Assembly (NCBI GenBank): GCA_017643925.1
Contig: JAEPML010000002.1
Span: 537,391-601,390 of the forward strand
Reading direction: 5' to 3'
Length of the DNA: 64,000 bases
Origin: Roseibium sp.
GTDB lineage: Bacteria > Pseudomonadota > Alphaproteobacteria > Rhizobiales > Stappiaceae
Shown here piece after piece: positions 42,379 to 50,566 of the stretch. Both the position numbers and the translations under genes were made by a program. Each line of letters begins with the position of its first letter. The first letter of the stretch is position 1. A model generated the notes under the pieces. The model was not told the DNA's origin, made no database searches, and saw nothing but the letters and a program-made list of their open reading frames with translations.

Positions 42379-43419
42379 ATGACAGCAGAAACAGTTTCAT
42401 CCTCTCCGACGTTTATGCGTCGGGAGATTGAGGAGATTCCGGATGCCGCGCGTCGCTTGCTGGTGCAGGGGCGTCCACATATCCACGAAATCGCGGACAG
42501 GGCGGGCGCACCTGTCTTTCTGGCAAGTGTCGCCAGAGGCAGTTCTGACCACGCTGCAACGTTCCTGAAATATGCCGCCGAGATTTATCTGGGTCTAGCG
42601 ATGGCCTCTCTGGGGCCGTCGGTTTCCTCCATCTATGCCGGCCGGGTCAATCTGAGCCAGGCACTCGTGATTGCGATTTCCCAGTCAGGTGCCAGCCCCG
42701 ACATTCTCTCCGTTGTCGAGAGCGCGGGCAAACAGGGCGCATTCACCGTCGGATTGACCAATACCTCGGAAAGTGAACTGGCCCGGTTGTCCGCGGCCGC
42801 CGTCGATATCTGTGCGGGCCCGGAACGAAGCGTTGCGGCAACCAAGACCTTTGTGAACTCGGTCCTCGCCGGACTGTTGCTACTGGCCGAGATTGGTGGC
42901 GACCAACCCTTGTTGAAGGCACTGGAGGATCTGCCCACCCATTTCGAACGCGCAATCGGGATGGATTGGACACCACTTGCGGATGCGGTTGAAGAACGGG
43001 GGTCTCTTTATGTAATCGGTCGTGGCCCCGGGCTTGCGATTGCACATGAAGCGGCACTTAAATTCAAGGAAACCTGCCAGATCCATGCAGAGGCTTATTC
43101 TTCTGCAGAAGTCATGCATGGTCCGGTTTCAATCGTGGAAAACGGCTATCCCATCCTGGCGCTTGGCGTTCGTGATGCAGCGGAAGACGGTCTTGCACAA
43201 GCTGCGGATCGCATGACCGACCAGGGGGGGAGTGTCTTCGCGACCACCAGCAAGGTGGAACGGGCTTGCAAACTTCCTTTTGAAGCAGCCGGGCACCCTT
43301 TGACCGATGCGCTTGTGCAGATTGTCTCCTTCTATGCTTTCATTGAATGGTTCGCGCGTGAACGCGGCTTCAACCCTGATGTTCCCAAGCACCTGAAAAA
43401 GGTGACGCAAACAGTATGA
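42379..43419 (+). CDS. SIS-domain glucosamine-6-phosphate deaminase (NagB-II/GlmS-like)
   Basis: Double-SIS protein, 346 aa, similar to the isomerase half of GlmS but lacking the glutaminase domain. Landmarks are ARGSSDHAATFLKYAAE near 50, SQSGASPDIL near 105, ERSVAATKTF near 150, and the C-terminal EAALKFKETCQIHAEAYSSAEVMHGP near 230-255. This class replaces NagB in many alphaproteobacteria and converts glucosamine-6-phosphate to fructose-6-phosphate plus ammonia. It is coupled to nagA by an ATGA overlap. Confidence 0.87.
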   Translation: MTAETVSSSPTFMRREIEEIPDAARRLLVQGRPHIHEIADRAGAPVFLASVARGSSDHAATFLKYAAEIYLGLAMASLGPSVSSIYAGRVNLSQALVIAISQSGASPDILSVVESAGKQGAFTVGLTNTSESELARLSAAAVDICAGPERSVAATKTFVNSVLAGLLLLAEIGGDQPLLKALEDLPTHFERAIGMDWTPLADAVEERGSLYVIGRGPGLAIAHEAALKFKETCQIHAEAYSSAEVMHGPVSIVENGYPILALGVRDAAEDGLAQAADRMTDQGGSVFATTSKVERACKLPFEAAGHPLTDALVQIVSFYAFIEWFARERGFNPDVPKHLKKVTQTV

Positions 43420-44567
43420 CCGCAGCAACCGCCTACCAGTGTGAACAGGTCTTTGATGGCAACAGGCTTCATCGCGACACGTCGCTTGTTGTCAAGGATG
43501 GCCTTGTGCAGGGTCTTGTGCCAAATGCCCAGCTCGAAGCGGATGTTGACCGTATCGATCTTGGCGGCGGGATTCTGGCACCTGGCCTGATCGATCTGCA
43601 GGTCAATGGTGGTGGTGGACTGATGCTTGGCGATGCCGAGAGTGTTGAGGACATTGCCCGGATCTGTCATGCCCATTTGTCGCTTGGCACGACGGCTCTC
43701 ACGCCGACATTGATCACGGACACGCCTGAAACGACCCGCAAGGTCGTTAAACTCGGTATCGAAGCCTGGGCGAGGGGCGTACGCGGTTTTCAGGGGCTGC
43801 ACCTTGAAGGGCCGCATCTGTTCAAGGGTCGAAAGGGAGCGCACGACCCCGACCTGATCCGGTCAATGACGGACGAGGACATGGAGCTCTACCTCTATGC
43901 GGCCGGTCATCTCCCAAGTCTTATTGTCACCATTGCGCCGGAAACCGTTACGCCTGACCAAATCAGGCGGCTTGCTGGGGCAGGCGTTCATGTGAGCCTC
44001 GGCCATAGCGGTGCGTCTTATGCGGAATGCAAGACCGCTTCTGAAGCCGGTGCCAGCTGCGTTACCCATCTGTTCAATGCAATGAGCCCGCTTCAGCATC
44101 GTGAGCCGGGCCTGGTTGGGGCCGCGCTTGACCTGGGTGCGCTCAGCGCCGGCCTCATCGCGGATGGTGTTCATGTCGACCCCGTTGCAATGAAAATCGC
44201 GTTGAAAGCGAAAGAAGGTCCCGGAAGGATCTTCCTGGTCACCGACGCAATGTCCCAGACCGGTACGGATGTCACTTCGTTTCATCTCGGTGGACGGGAG
44301 ATCTTCCGGCGCAACGGTACGCTCACGCTGGCCGATGGCACCTTGGCAGGCGCCGACATCGATCTGCCATCGTCCCTTGCATACCTGACCGGGAATGTGG
44401 ATGTGCCAGTTGAGACGGCGCTTGCCATGGCAACGCGCGATCCGGCAGAGGTAATTGGCCGCCCGCTCGGCCAGCTGGTTGAAGGACGCAGTGCAGATCT
44501 GGTCCACTTTGTGGACGATTTTTCCGTTGCCGGTGTCTGGGTGAAGGGTCACCCGCTTTCCGCATAG
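43416..44567 (+). CDS. nagA: N-acetylglucosamine-6-phosphate deacetylase
   Basis: Amidohydrolase removing acetate from GlcNAc-6-phosphate, 383 aa. Family stretches are DLQVNGGGGL near 51, HLEGPHL followed by KGAHD near 130, LGHSGASY near 193 with the metal histidine, THLFNAMSPLQHREPG near 215-230, and TDAMSQTGT near 275 with the catalytic aspartate. Together with the SIS deaminase it takes GlcNAc-6-phosphate (from NagK or MurQ) to fructose-6-phosphate. Last gene of the rightward gntR-SIS-nagA operon. Confidence 0.94.
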   Translation: MTAATAYQCEQVFDGNRLHRDTSLVVKDGLVQGLVPNAQLEADVDRIDLGGGILAPGLIDLQVNGGGGLMLGDAESVEDIARICHAHLSLGTTALTPTLITDTPETTRKVVKLGIEAWARGVRGFQGLHLEGPHLFKGRKGAHDPDLIRSMTDEDMELYLYAAGHLPSLIVTIAPETVTPDQIRRLAGAGVHVSLGHSGASYAECKTASEAGASCVTHLFNAMSPLQHREPGLVGAALDLGALSAGLIADGVHVDPVAMKIALKAKEGPGRIFLVTDAMSQTGTDVTSFHLGGREIFRRNGTLTLADGTLAGADIDLPSSLAYLTGNVDVPVETALAMATRDPAEVIGRPLGQLVEGRSADLVHFVDDFSVAGVWVKGHPLSA

Positions 44568-44730
44568 AGTTGAACACCTTATCCAACAATTCTGCGTCCT
44601 CCCGGGCCGATCACCGATAGACTCGCCTAAATCGATTGAGACAGGTCAATGATGGCCTGCGCACGCCTTACTACGTTCCCTCAATGCCCGGTTGCGACAG
44701 CCGGCGGGCGCTTACATTGGGAGAGGGTAC

Positions 44731-45306
44731 GTGTTCCAGGTTCGATTTCACGGTCGGGGCGGACAAGGTGTGGTCACCGCCGCTGAACTCTTGTCAATTG
44801 CGGCCTTCAAGGAAGGCAAGCACGCCCAGGCCTTTCCGAGTTTCGGTTCCGAACGAATGGGAGCGCCGGTCGTTTCCTATTGCCGGATTGACGACAAGGA
44901 AATTCGCTCACGCGAACCTGTTGAACACCCTGACGCGCTTGTTATCCAGGATCCGACGCTGATCCACTCGGTCGACTTGTTTTCCGGCCTCGAGCAGAGC
45001 GGATATGTTCTCATAAATTCGCGGCGCAGCTTTGATGAACTCGGCATTGCCGATTATGCAGCAGGCTTTCCCGAAAACCACTTTCGCGATGTCGGCGCGA
45101 GCGAGATCGCCCGCCGACATATAGGTCGGCCGCTGCCGAATGCAGCGTTGCTGGGCAGCCTGGCAGCCATGTGTGGCGAAGTCTCGCTTAAGGCCGTTGA
45201 AGAGGCGATTGCAGAAAAATTCCCGGGTCAGGTGGGCGCTGCGAATGCCGCCGCCGCCCGTGAAGCTTACGAAATTGCTGCTCTCTCGGAGAAAGCCGAT
45301 GCTTAA
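44731..45306 (+). CDS. 2-oxoacid:acceptor oxidoreductase, gamma subunit
   Basis: Gamma subunit of a pyruvate/2-oxoacid:ferredoxin oxidoreductase family complex, 191 aa. It opens with the family motif RFHGRGGQGVVTAAELL at residues 5-21 and continues with FPSFGSERMGAPV. I start it at the GTG at 44731, which has GAGAGG just upstream and gives the usual family N-terminus; an in-frame ATG at 44692 would add 13 residues. It overlaps the alpha subunit by eight bases and begins a four-gene coupled operon. Confidence 0.88.
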   Translation: MFQVRFHGRGGQGVVTAAELLSIAAFKEGKHAQAFPSFGSERMGAPVVSYCRIDDKEIRSREPVEHPDALVIQDPTLIHSVDLFSGLEQSGYVLINSRRSFDELGIADYAAGFPENHFRDVGASEIARRHIGRPLPNAALLGSLAAMCGEVSLKAVEEAIAEKFPGQVGAANAAAAREAYEIAALSEKADA

Positions 45307-46564
45307 ACAGATTGAAGGCTCCGCCGCCGTGGCAGAGGCCGTCGCGCTTTGCCGTCCCGAAGTGGTTTGCGCCTATCCGATTACACCGCAAACCCACATT
45401 GTCGAGGGCGTCGGTGCACTCGTGAAATCGGGGGCGTTGAAAAACTGCGAATATATCAACGTGGAATCCGAGTTTGCAGCGCTGTCCGTTGCGATCGGGG
45501 CTTCGGCGGCAGGCGCGCGCGCCTATACCGCCACTGCAAGCCAGGGTCTGCTTTTCATGGCCGAAGCCGTCTACAACGCTTCCGGCCTTGGGCTGCCCAT
45601 CGTGATGACCCTCGGCAACCGGGCGATCGGCGCGCCGATCAACATCTGGAACGATCACACCGATGCCATGTCGATGAAGGACGCCGGGTGGATCCAGCTG
45701 TTTGCGGAGACCAACCAGGAAGCTCTCGATCTTCACATCCAGGCGTTCCGGCTGGCCGAGGAACTGAGTTGTCCGGTCATGGTTTGCATGGATGGCTTTA
45801 TCCTGACCCACGCCTATGAACGGCTCGATATTCCGACACAGGAAGAGGTCGATGCCTTCCTGCCGCCTTACGAGCCGGTTCAGGTGCTTGATCCCGCCGA
45901 TCCTTATTCGATAGGGGCCATGGTTGGGCCTGACGCTTTCACGGAAGTGCGTTACCTGGCACATCACAAGCAGCTGCAGGCGCTGGAGCTCATCCCTGAG
46001 ATAGGAGCAATCTTCAAGGAGGTCTTTGGCCGCGAATCCGGTGGTCTGGTCCACTCCTACCACGCAGAAGACGCCGAGACGGTCTTTGTCGCGCTCGGGT
46101 CCATCAATGGCACCATCAAGGATGTGGTTGACCAGGAACGCGCGGCGGGCCGGTCCGTCGGGTCGGTCAGCATCTGTTCGTTCCGGCCGTTTCCGCTGGA
46201 TCAGCTCAAGGCAGCATTGGAGGGATCCAAGCGCGTCGTCGTGGTCGAAAAGAGCCTGGCGCCCGGTCTTGGCGGCGTGCTGGCGTCCAATGTCCGAATG
46301 GCGCTGCGCGAAACGACACAACCGGTCCACACGGTAATTGCCGGTCTCGGTGGGCGTCCGATCACCATGAAGGGAATATCGGGGATCGCGGCAACGGCTC
46401 AGGCGGGGGACCTGCCCGACGTAACCTTCCTGGGAATGGACCAGGAGGTGGTCGACCGGGAAATTACCCGGACCGCCGAAATGCGACATGCGGGACCAGC
46501 CGCTGAAAACATCCTGAAGGCTATCCGGCCTCGTCCGGCCGGTGAGCGGAGCAAAGCATCATGA
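45299..46564 (+). CDS. 2-oxoacid:acceptor oxidoreductase, alpha subunit
   Basis: Alpha subunit of the same complex, 421 aa, covering the pyrimidine-binding domain and domain II of pyruvate:ferredoxin oxidoreductase. Landmarks are AYPITPQTHIVEGV near 28, ESEFAALSVAIGASAAGAR near 60-78, TASQGL near 84, and the C-terminal LGGVLASNV region. The ATG at 45299 lies within the end of the gamma gene. Substrate (pyruvate, 2-oxoisovalerate, phenylglyoxylate or another) cannot be decided from sequence by eye. Confidence 0.88.
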   Translation: MLKQIEGSAAVAEAVALCRPEVVCAYPITPQTHIVEGVGALVKSGALKNCEYINVESEFAALSVAIGASAAGARAYTATASQGLLFMAEAVYNASGLGLPIVMTLGNRAIGAPINIWNDHTDAMSMKDAGWIQLFAETNQEALDLHIQAFRLAEELSCPVMVCMDGFILTHAYERLDIPTQEEVDAFLPPYEPVQVLDPADPYSIGAMVGPDAFTEVRYLAHHKQLQALELIPEIGAIFKEVFGRESGGLVHSYHAEDAETVFVALGSINGTIKDVVDQERAAGRSVGSVSICSFRPFPLDQLKAALEGSKRVVVVEKSLAPGLGGVLASNVRMALRETTQPVHTVIAGLGGRPITMKGISGIAATAQAGDLPDVTFLGMDQEVVDREITRTAEMRHAGPAAENILKAIRPRPAGERSKAS

Positions 46565-47580
46565 GCGAGGAAACGGCACTTCAACGGGTCAAGTTTTACC
46601 AGACCGGCACACACACGGTCGGCAATCGGCTGATGGACACCGAGGCGCGCAGCGTCCAGTCGTCGATCGACCGGTCCAACGCCATCACCTCCGGACACCG
46701 TGCCTGCCAGGGCTGCGGGGAAGCGCTCGGGGCCAGGTTTGCCCTGGACGCCGCGATGCGTGCGAGTGGCGGCAACATGGTCGCGGTGAATGCCACCGGC
46801 TGTCTGGAAGTCTTCACCACGCCTTATCCGGAGACCTCTTGGCAGATACCCTGGCTGCATTCCCTCTTCGGGAACGCGCCCGCTGTCGCAACAGGTGTTG
46901 CCGCCGCGATGCGCCGTTGCGGCAAGGGCGGAACACGCGTGATCGCCCAGGGAGGTGACGGTGGCACAACCGATATCGGTTTTGGCTGCCTGTCCGGCAT
47001 GTTCGAGCGCAATGATGATGTGCTCTATATCTGCTACGACAACCAGGCTTACATGAACACTGGTGTGCAGCGCTCCTCTGCAACGCCACCGGCGGCACGC
47101 ACGGCCACGACACCCGCTGTCGGTGATGCACCCGGCAATGTCTTCGGCACCGGCAAAAACATGCCGTTGATCGCGATGGCCCACAACATCCCCTATGTTG
47201 CCACCGCGTCTGTTGCGGATCTTCATGACCTTGAGGCCAAGGTCAACCATGCCATGGGCATGAGCGGATCTCGCTATATCCATGTACTGGTAACCTGTCC
47301 TCTCGGTTGGGGATCGGCCACGGAACACACGATTCTCTTGGCGCGCCTGGCTGTCGAAAGTGGGCTGTTTCCGTTGTTCGAAGCCGAGCATGGCGAAGTT
47401 GTCCGTAGCCAGAAGATCCGCCGGAAAACGCCGGTCGAAGAATATCTCAAGCTTCAGAAGCGCTTTGCCCATCTCTTCAAGAAGGGCCACGAAGACCAGG
47501 ATCGCATTGCCGCAATTCAGCGCATGGCCGATGCCAATATCGAACGGTTTAATCTTCTCGGAGAAAGGACGGCTCCATGA
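46561..47580 (+). CDS. 2-oxoacid:acceptor oxidoreductase, beta subunit
   Basis: Thiamine-diphosphate-binding beta subunit, 339 aa. CQGCGEAL near 50 contributes iron-sulfur ligands, NATGCLEVFTTPYP near 80 carries another cysteine, and GDGGTTDIGFG near 138 is the ThDP/magnesium motif. NQAYMNTGVQRSSATPPAA near 161-179 is typical of the pyruvate/phenylglyoxylate group. It overlaps the alpha gene (ATGA) and the flavoprotein gene (ATGA). Confidence 0.9.
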   Translation: MSEETALQRVKFYQTGTHTVGNRLMDTEARSVQSSIDRSNAITSGHRACQGCGEALGARFALDAAMRASGGNMVAVNATGCLEVFTTPYPETSWQIPWLHSLFGNAPAVATGVAAAMRRCGKGGTRVIAQGGDGGTTDIGFGCLSGMFERNDDVLYICYDNQAYMNTGVQRSSATPPAARTATTPAVGDAPGNVFGTGKNMPLIAMAHNIPYVATASVADLHDLEAKVNHAMGMSGSRYIHVLVTCPLGWGSATEHTILLARLAVESGLFPLFEAEHGEVVRSQKIRRKTPVEEYLKLQKRFAHLFKKGHEDQDRIAAIQRMADANIERFNLLGERTAP

Positions 47581-49214
47581 CACACGAGCTGCCATTTGCC
47601 ATCACACTCGATCCGAGCACCAGCCTTGCCAACAAGACGGGCTCTTGGCGCACCGAACGGCCGGTCTATCTTGACCGTCTTCCACCTTGCAACAATGCCT
47701 GTCCGGCCGGCGAGAACATCCAGAAGTGGCTGTTTCATGCCGAGGAAGGCGACTATGAGCGGGCATTCCAGGCCTTGATGGAAGACAATCCCATGCCGGG
47801 TGTCATGGGACGCGTCTGTTATCATCCCTGCGAGAATGCCTGCAATCGCGGTCAGATGGACGAACCCGTCGCGATCCACGCCATTGAACGTTTCCTCGGG
47901 CGGATCGCATTTGAAAAAGGGTGGAAGCCGGAGATTTCAGCCAAATCCACGGGTAAACGCGTTCTTGTTGTGGGGGCGGGCCCGAGCGGACTGAGTGCTG
48001 CCTATCACCTGCGCCGTTTCGGGCACGACGTCACCATCCGCGAGGCAGGGCCAATGGCCGGCGGAATGATGCGCTTCGGCATCCCGAAATACCGACTGCC
48101 GCGTGATGTGCTCGATTACGAGATCCAGCGCATCCTGGACACAGGCATAACCCTTGAACTCAACACCAAGGTTGAAGACATTGACGCGGCCTTCACCAAC
48201 GAAGGTTTCGACGCCGTCTTTGTTGCTGTCGGTGCACATTTGGCCAAACGGATCAACATCCCGGCGCATGCCGCAGGCAAGATCCTGGATGCGGTCAGTG
48301 TGCTGAAGGAAATGGAAACGGGTGCGGAGCCACCCCAGCTTGGCCGCCGCGTGATTGTTTATGGCGGCGGCAACACGGCCATGGATGTCGCGCGAACCGC
48401 AAAGCGGCTCGGTGTTGATGAAGCCATGATCGTCTATCGCCGGTCTCGCAAGGAAATGCCCGCCCATGATTTCGAGGCAACCGAAGCAGAGGACGAAGGT
48501 GTCCTGATGCACTGGCTGCGCACGATCAAGGAAATCGATGGCTCCAGTGTCACGGTTGAGAAAATGGAGATCGATGACAGCGGGCGGCCCCAACCGACCG
48601 GAGAAATCGAAACCATCGAGGCCGACACGCTGATTCTTGCGCTTGGTCAGAATGTCGACACCAGCTTTCTCGAGCAGGTCGAGGGTGTCGAGATTGCCGG
48701 AGATGGTGTCGTGACGGTCAATCCTCAGATGATGACGGGCCGGGCCGGGCTTTTTGCGGGCGGGGACATGGTGCCCGCGGAGCGTACGGTGACGGTTGGT
48801 ATCGGGCACGGCAAGAAGGCCGCGCGCAACATCGATGCCTGGTTGCGCGGCGAGACCTATGAAAAACCGGAAAAGCCGGAACTCGCTTCCTTCGAGAACA
48901 TCAATCCCTGGTACTACGACGACGCGCCGCAGAGCAAACAGGATCAGCTTGACCCTGTGCGTCGGCAAACCGGTTTTGAAGAAGTGCTCAAGGGGCTGAC
49001 GGAAGACAACGCACTCTATGAAGCCCGCCGGTGTCTTTCATGCGGCAATTGCTTCGAATGCGACAATTGTTACGGCATCTGCCCGGATAATGCGGTGATC
49101 AAGCTCGGTCCGGGAAATCGCTTCGAGTTCAATTACGACTACTGCAAGGGTTGCGGTCTCTGCGCGTTTGAATGTCCTTGCGGCGCGATCAAGATGGAGC
49201 GGGAAGGGGCCTGA
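47577..49214 (+). CDS. GltD-like NAD(P) flavoprotein fused to a ferredoxin (complex fourth subunit)
   Basis: Electron-transfer subunit, 545 aa. Residues about 38-100 form a GltD-type N-terminal iron-sulfur region (NNACPAGENIQKW, then GRVCYHPCENACNRG). The FAD fingerprint VVGAGPSGLSAAYHL is near 130, and the NAD(P) fingerprint VYGGGNTAMDVARTA near 260. The C-terminal 80 residues hold ferredoxin-like clusters: CLSCGNCFECDNCYGICPDNA, given as about 482-502, then CKGCGLCAFECPCGAI. It should pass electrons from the 2-oxoacid complex to NAD(P)+ instead of, or as well as, free ferredoxin, as proposed for phenylglyoxylate:NAD oxidoreductase. Confidence 0.88.
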   Translation: MTHELPFAITLDPSTSLANKTGSWRTERPVYLDRLPPCNNACPAGENIQKWLFHAEEGDYERAFQALMEDNPMPGVMGRVCYHPCENACNRGQMDEPVAIHAIERFLGRIAFEKGWKPEISAKSTGKRVLVVGAGPSGLSAAYHLRRFGHDVTIREAGPMAGGMMRFGIPKYRLPRDVLDYEIQRILDTGITLELNTKVEDIDAAFTNEGFDAVFVAVGAHLAKRINIPAHAAGKILDAVSVLKEMETGAEPPQLGRRVIVYGGGNTAMDVARTAKRLGVDEAMIVYRRSRKEMPAHDFEATEAEDEGVLMHWLRTIKEIDGSSVTVEKMEIDDSGRPQPTGEIETIEADTLILALGQNVDTSFLEQVEGVEIAGDGVVTVNPQMMTGRAGLFAGGDMVPAERTVTVGIGHGKKAARNIDAWLRGETYEKPEKPELASFENINPWYYDDAPQSKQDQLDPVRRQTGFEEVLKGLTEDNALYEARRCLSCGNCFECDNCYGICPDNAVIKLGPGNRFEFNYDYCKGCGLCAFECPCGAIKMEREGA

Positions 49215-49368
49215 GACTTCTTTGGTCAAATCTCAAGAGCTCGGCGGTCTCAAGGGGATCGCCGTTTTCTTTTCAAATATCTGCCGATTGGTGGAACCGT
49301 GCAGGCACAAGCTCATGCGCGCGATATGATCCAAGAGCAGAACAGAATTGTGAGAGAGTGGGTGGTGA

Positions 49369-49444
49369 TGGCTCCCCAGGCCGGACTCGAACCAGCGACC
49401 CAGCGATTAACAGTCGCTTGCTCTACCAACTGAGCTACTGGGGA
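49369..49444 (-). tRNA. tRNA-Asn (anticodon GTT)
   Basis: A 76-nt cloverleaf on the minus strand including an encoded CCA (49371-49369). The acceptor stem TCCCCAG pairs with CTGGGGA, with G as discriminator. The D-arm AGCTCAGTTGGTAGAGC, the anticodon loop CTGTTAA and the T-loop GGTTCGAGTCC are all intact. It follows the oxidoreductase operon on the opposite strand. Confidence 0.96.
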
Positions 49445-49784
49445 TCACCACGGTCGGGGTCAACGCGTCGCCGCCCCGTCGATGGAGATGCGTATATCAA
49501 AGGCTTGATCCATTTGCCAAGCCCCTGATTGCGTTTTTTTCATCAAGCCGTCACTTTTTTAATCCGCGTGTGGAAAACACCTTTTGTTTCAGACTTCTAC
49601 AAGCACGATCCGAATTGGGGAAATGTCTTCAATTGCGCCAATTCTGCTTGCACGTCGGATTGAATTCCCCGTTCGGAGAACGCGTCCGGTTGGGGCACTC
49701 ATTGCCGTACGCCGATACCGCACTACGACGTTTTGCGACCCTGGAACGGCTTGTCTCGGATACTGGTAAAGGATAGGAAGGGTG
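49445..49784. other. Leader region before the cobalamin riboswitch
   Basis: 340 bases between tRNA-Asn and the riboswitch without a supported gene. It must hold the promoters of the tRNA (minus strand) and of the cob operon (plus strand). The short open frames in it overlap the riboswitch and have no family resemblance. Confidence 0.55.
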
Positions 49785-49968
49785 TGACGGTTCCGGAAAG
49801 GGCTTGCCCGATCCGGATGAAACGGGAATTCGGTAGGTGGTTGAAACCACTGATCCGGAGCTGCCCCCGCAACTGTGAGCGGTGAACGTCTGCGCGATAG
49901 CCACTGGCCAATAGGGCCGGGAAGGGGCGCTGACAGTGACGAGCCGCGAGCCAGGAGACCGGCCGTCA
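49785..49968 (+). promoter_or_regulatory. Cobalamin riboswitch (B12 element)
   Basis: Conserved B12-element parts occur in order: GAAACGGGAATTCGGT, AGCTGCCCCCGCAACTGTGAG, and the B12 box AGCCAGGAGACCGGCC at 49949-49964. The closing stem is TGACGG (49785-49790) with CCGTCA (49963-49968). Downstream, GACGGCC (49997-50003) can instead pair with GGCCGTC (49961-49967). That segment directly abuts the ribosome site GGGAG of cobP (50004-50008), so control is probably translational. It should lower cob expression when adenosylcobalamin is plentiful. Confidence 0.95.
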
Positions 49969-50014
49969 TAAAGGCAACCCTCAACGCTGTCGGGTGGACG
50001 GCCGGGAGACAAAA

Positions 50015-50566
50015 GTGACGAATTCAAATTCCCCGCGGACGACACTTGTCCTTGGCGGCGCACGATCCGGCAAAAGCCGCTTTGCCGAAGATTTGGCCAC
50101 CCGATCCGGCTTGCGGAAAATCTATCTCGCGACCGGTGCGGCTCATGATGATGAAATGGCCGACCGCATCCAGGCGCATCGCCAACAGCGTGGCGACAAC
50201 TGGACGACGATCGAAGAACAATTCGACATTGCAGGCGTCCTGCAAGCCGAGTGCCGCGAAGAGACAGTTGTCCTTGTCGATTGCCTGACCCTTTGGCTTT
50301 CCAATCTGATGTTCGCGGACAAGGACCTTGCGCAGGAAACCGCCGCTCTTTGCGAAGCGCTTGTGACGCTGCACGGACCTGCAATCTTTGTTTCAAACGA
50401 GGTCGGCATGGGCATCGTGCCGGAGAACCGACTGTCGAGGTCGTTTCGCGATGCGCAAGGCCGCCTCAATCAGGATGTCGCACGTGTGGCGGGCAAGGTG
50501 GTCTTCGTTGCCGCCGGCCTGCCTTTGCTCATGAAACCCACTACCCAATCGGAAATCACACTATGA
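50015..50566 (+). CDS. cobP: Adenosylcobinamide kinase / GTP:adenosylcobinamide-phosphate guanylyltransferase
   Basis: Bifunctional CobP/CobU enzyme, 183 aa, that phosphorylates adenosylcobinamide and then transfers GMP to it, for nucleotide-loop assembly. The P-loop is LGGARSGKSRFAE at about 11-23, and the family stretch VVLVDCLTLWLSNL is near 85. The start is the GTG at 50015, with GGGAG six bases upstream; an earlier in-frame GTG at 49994 lies in the riboswitch expression platform. It overlaps cobW by four bases. Confidence 0.93.
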   Translation: MTNSNSPRTTLVLGGARSGKSRFAEDLATRSGLRKIYLATGAAHDDEMADRIQAHRQQRGDNWTTIEEQFDIAGVLQAECREETVVLVDCLTLWLSNLMFADKDLAQETAALCEALVTLHGPAIFVSNEVGMGIVPENRLSRSFRDAQGRLNQDVARVAGKVVFVAAGLPLLMKPTTQSEITL

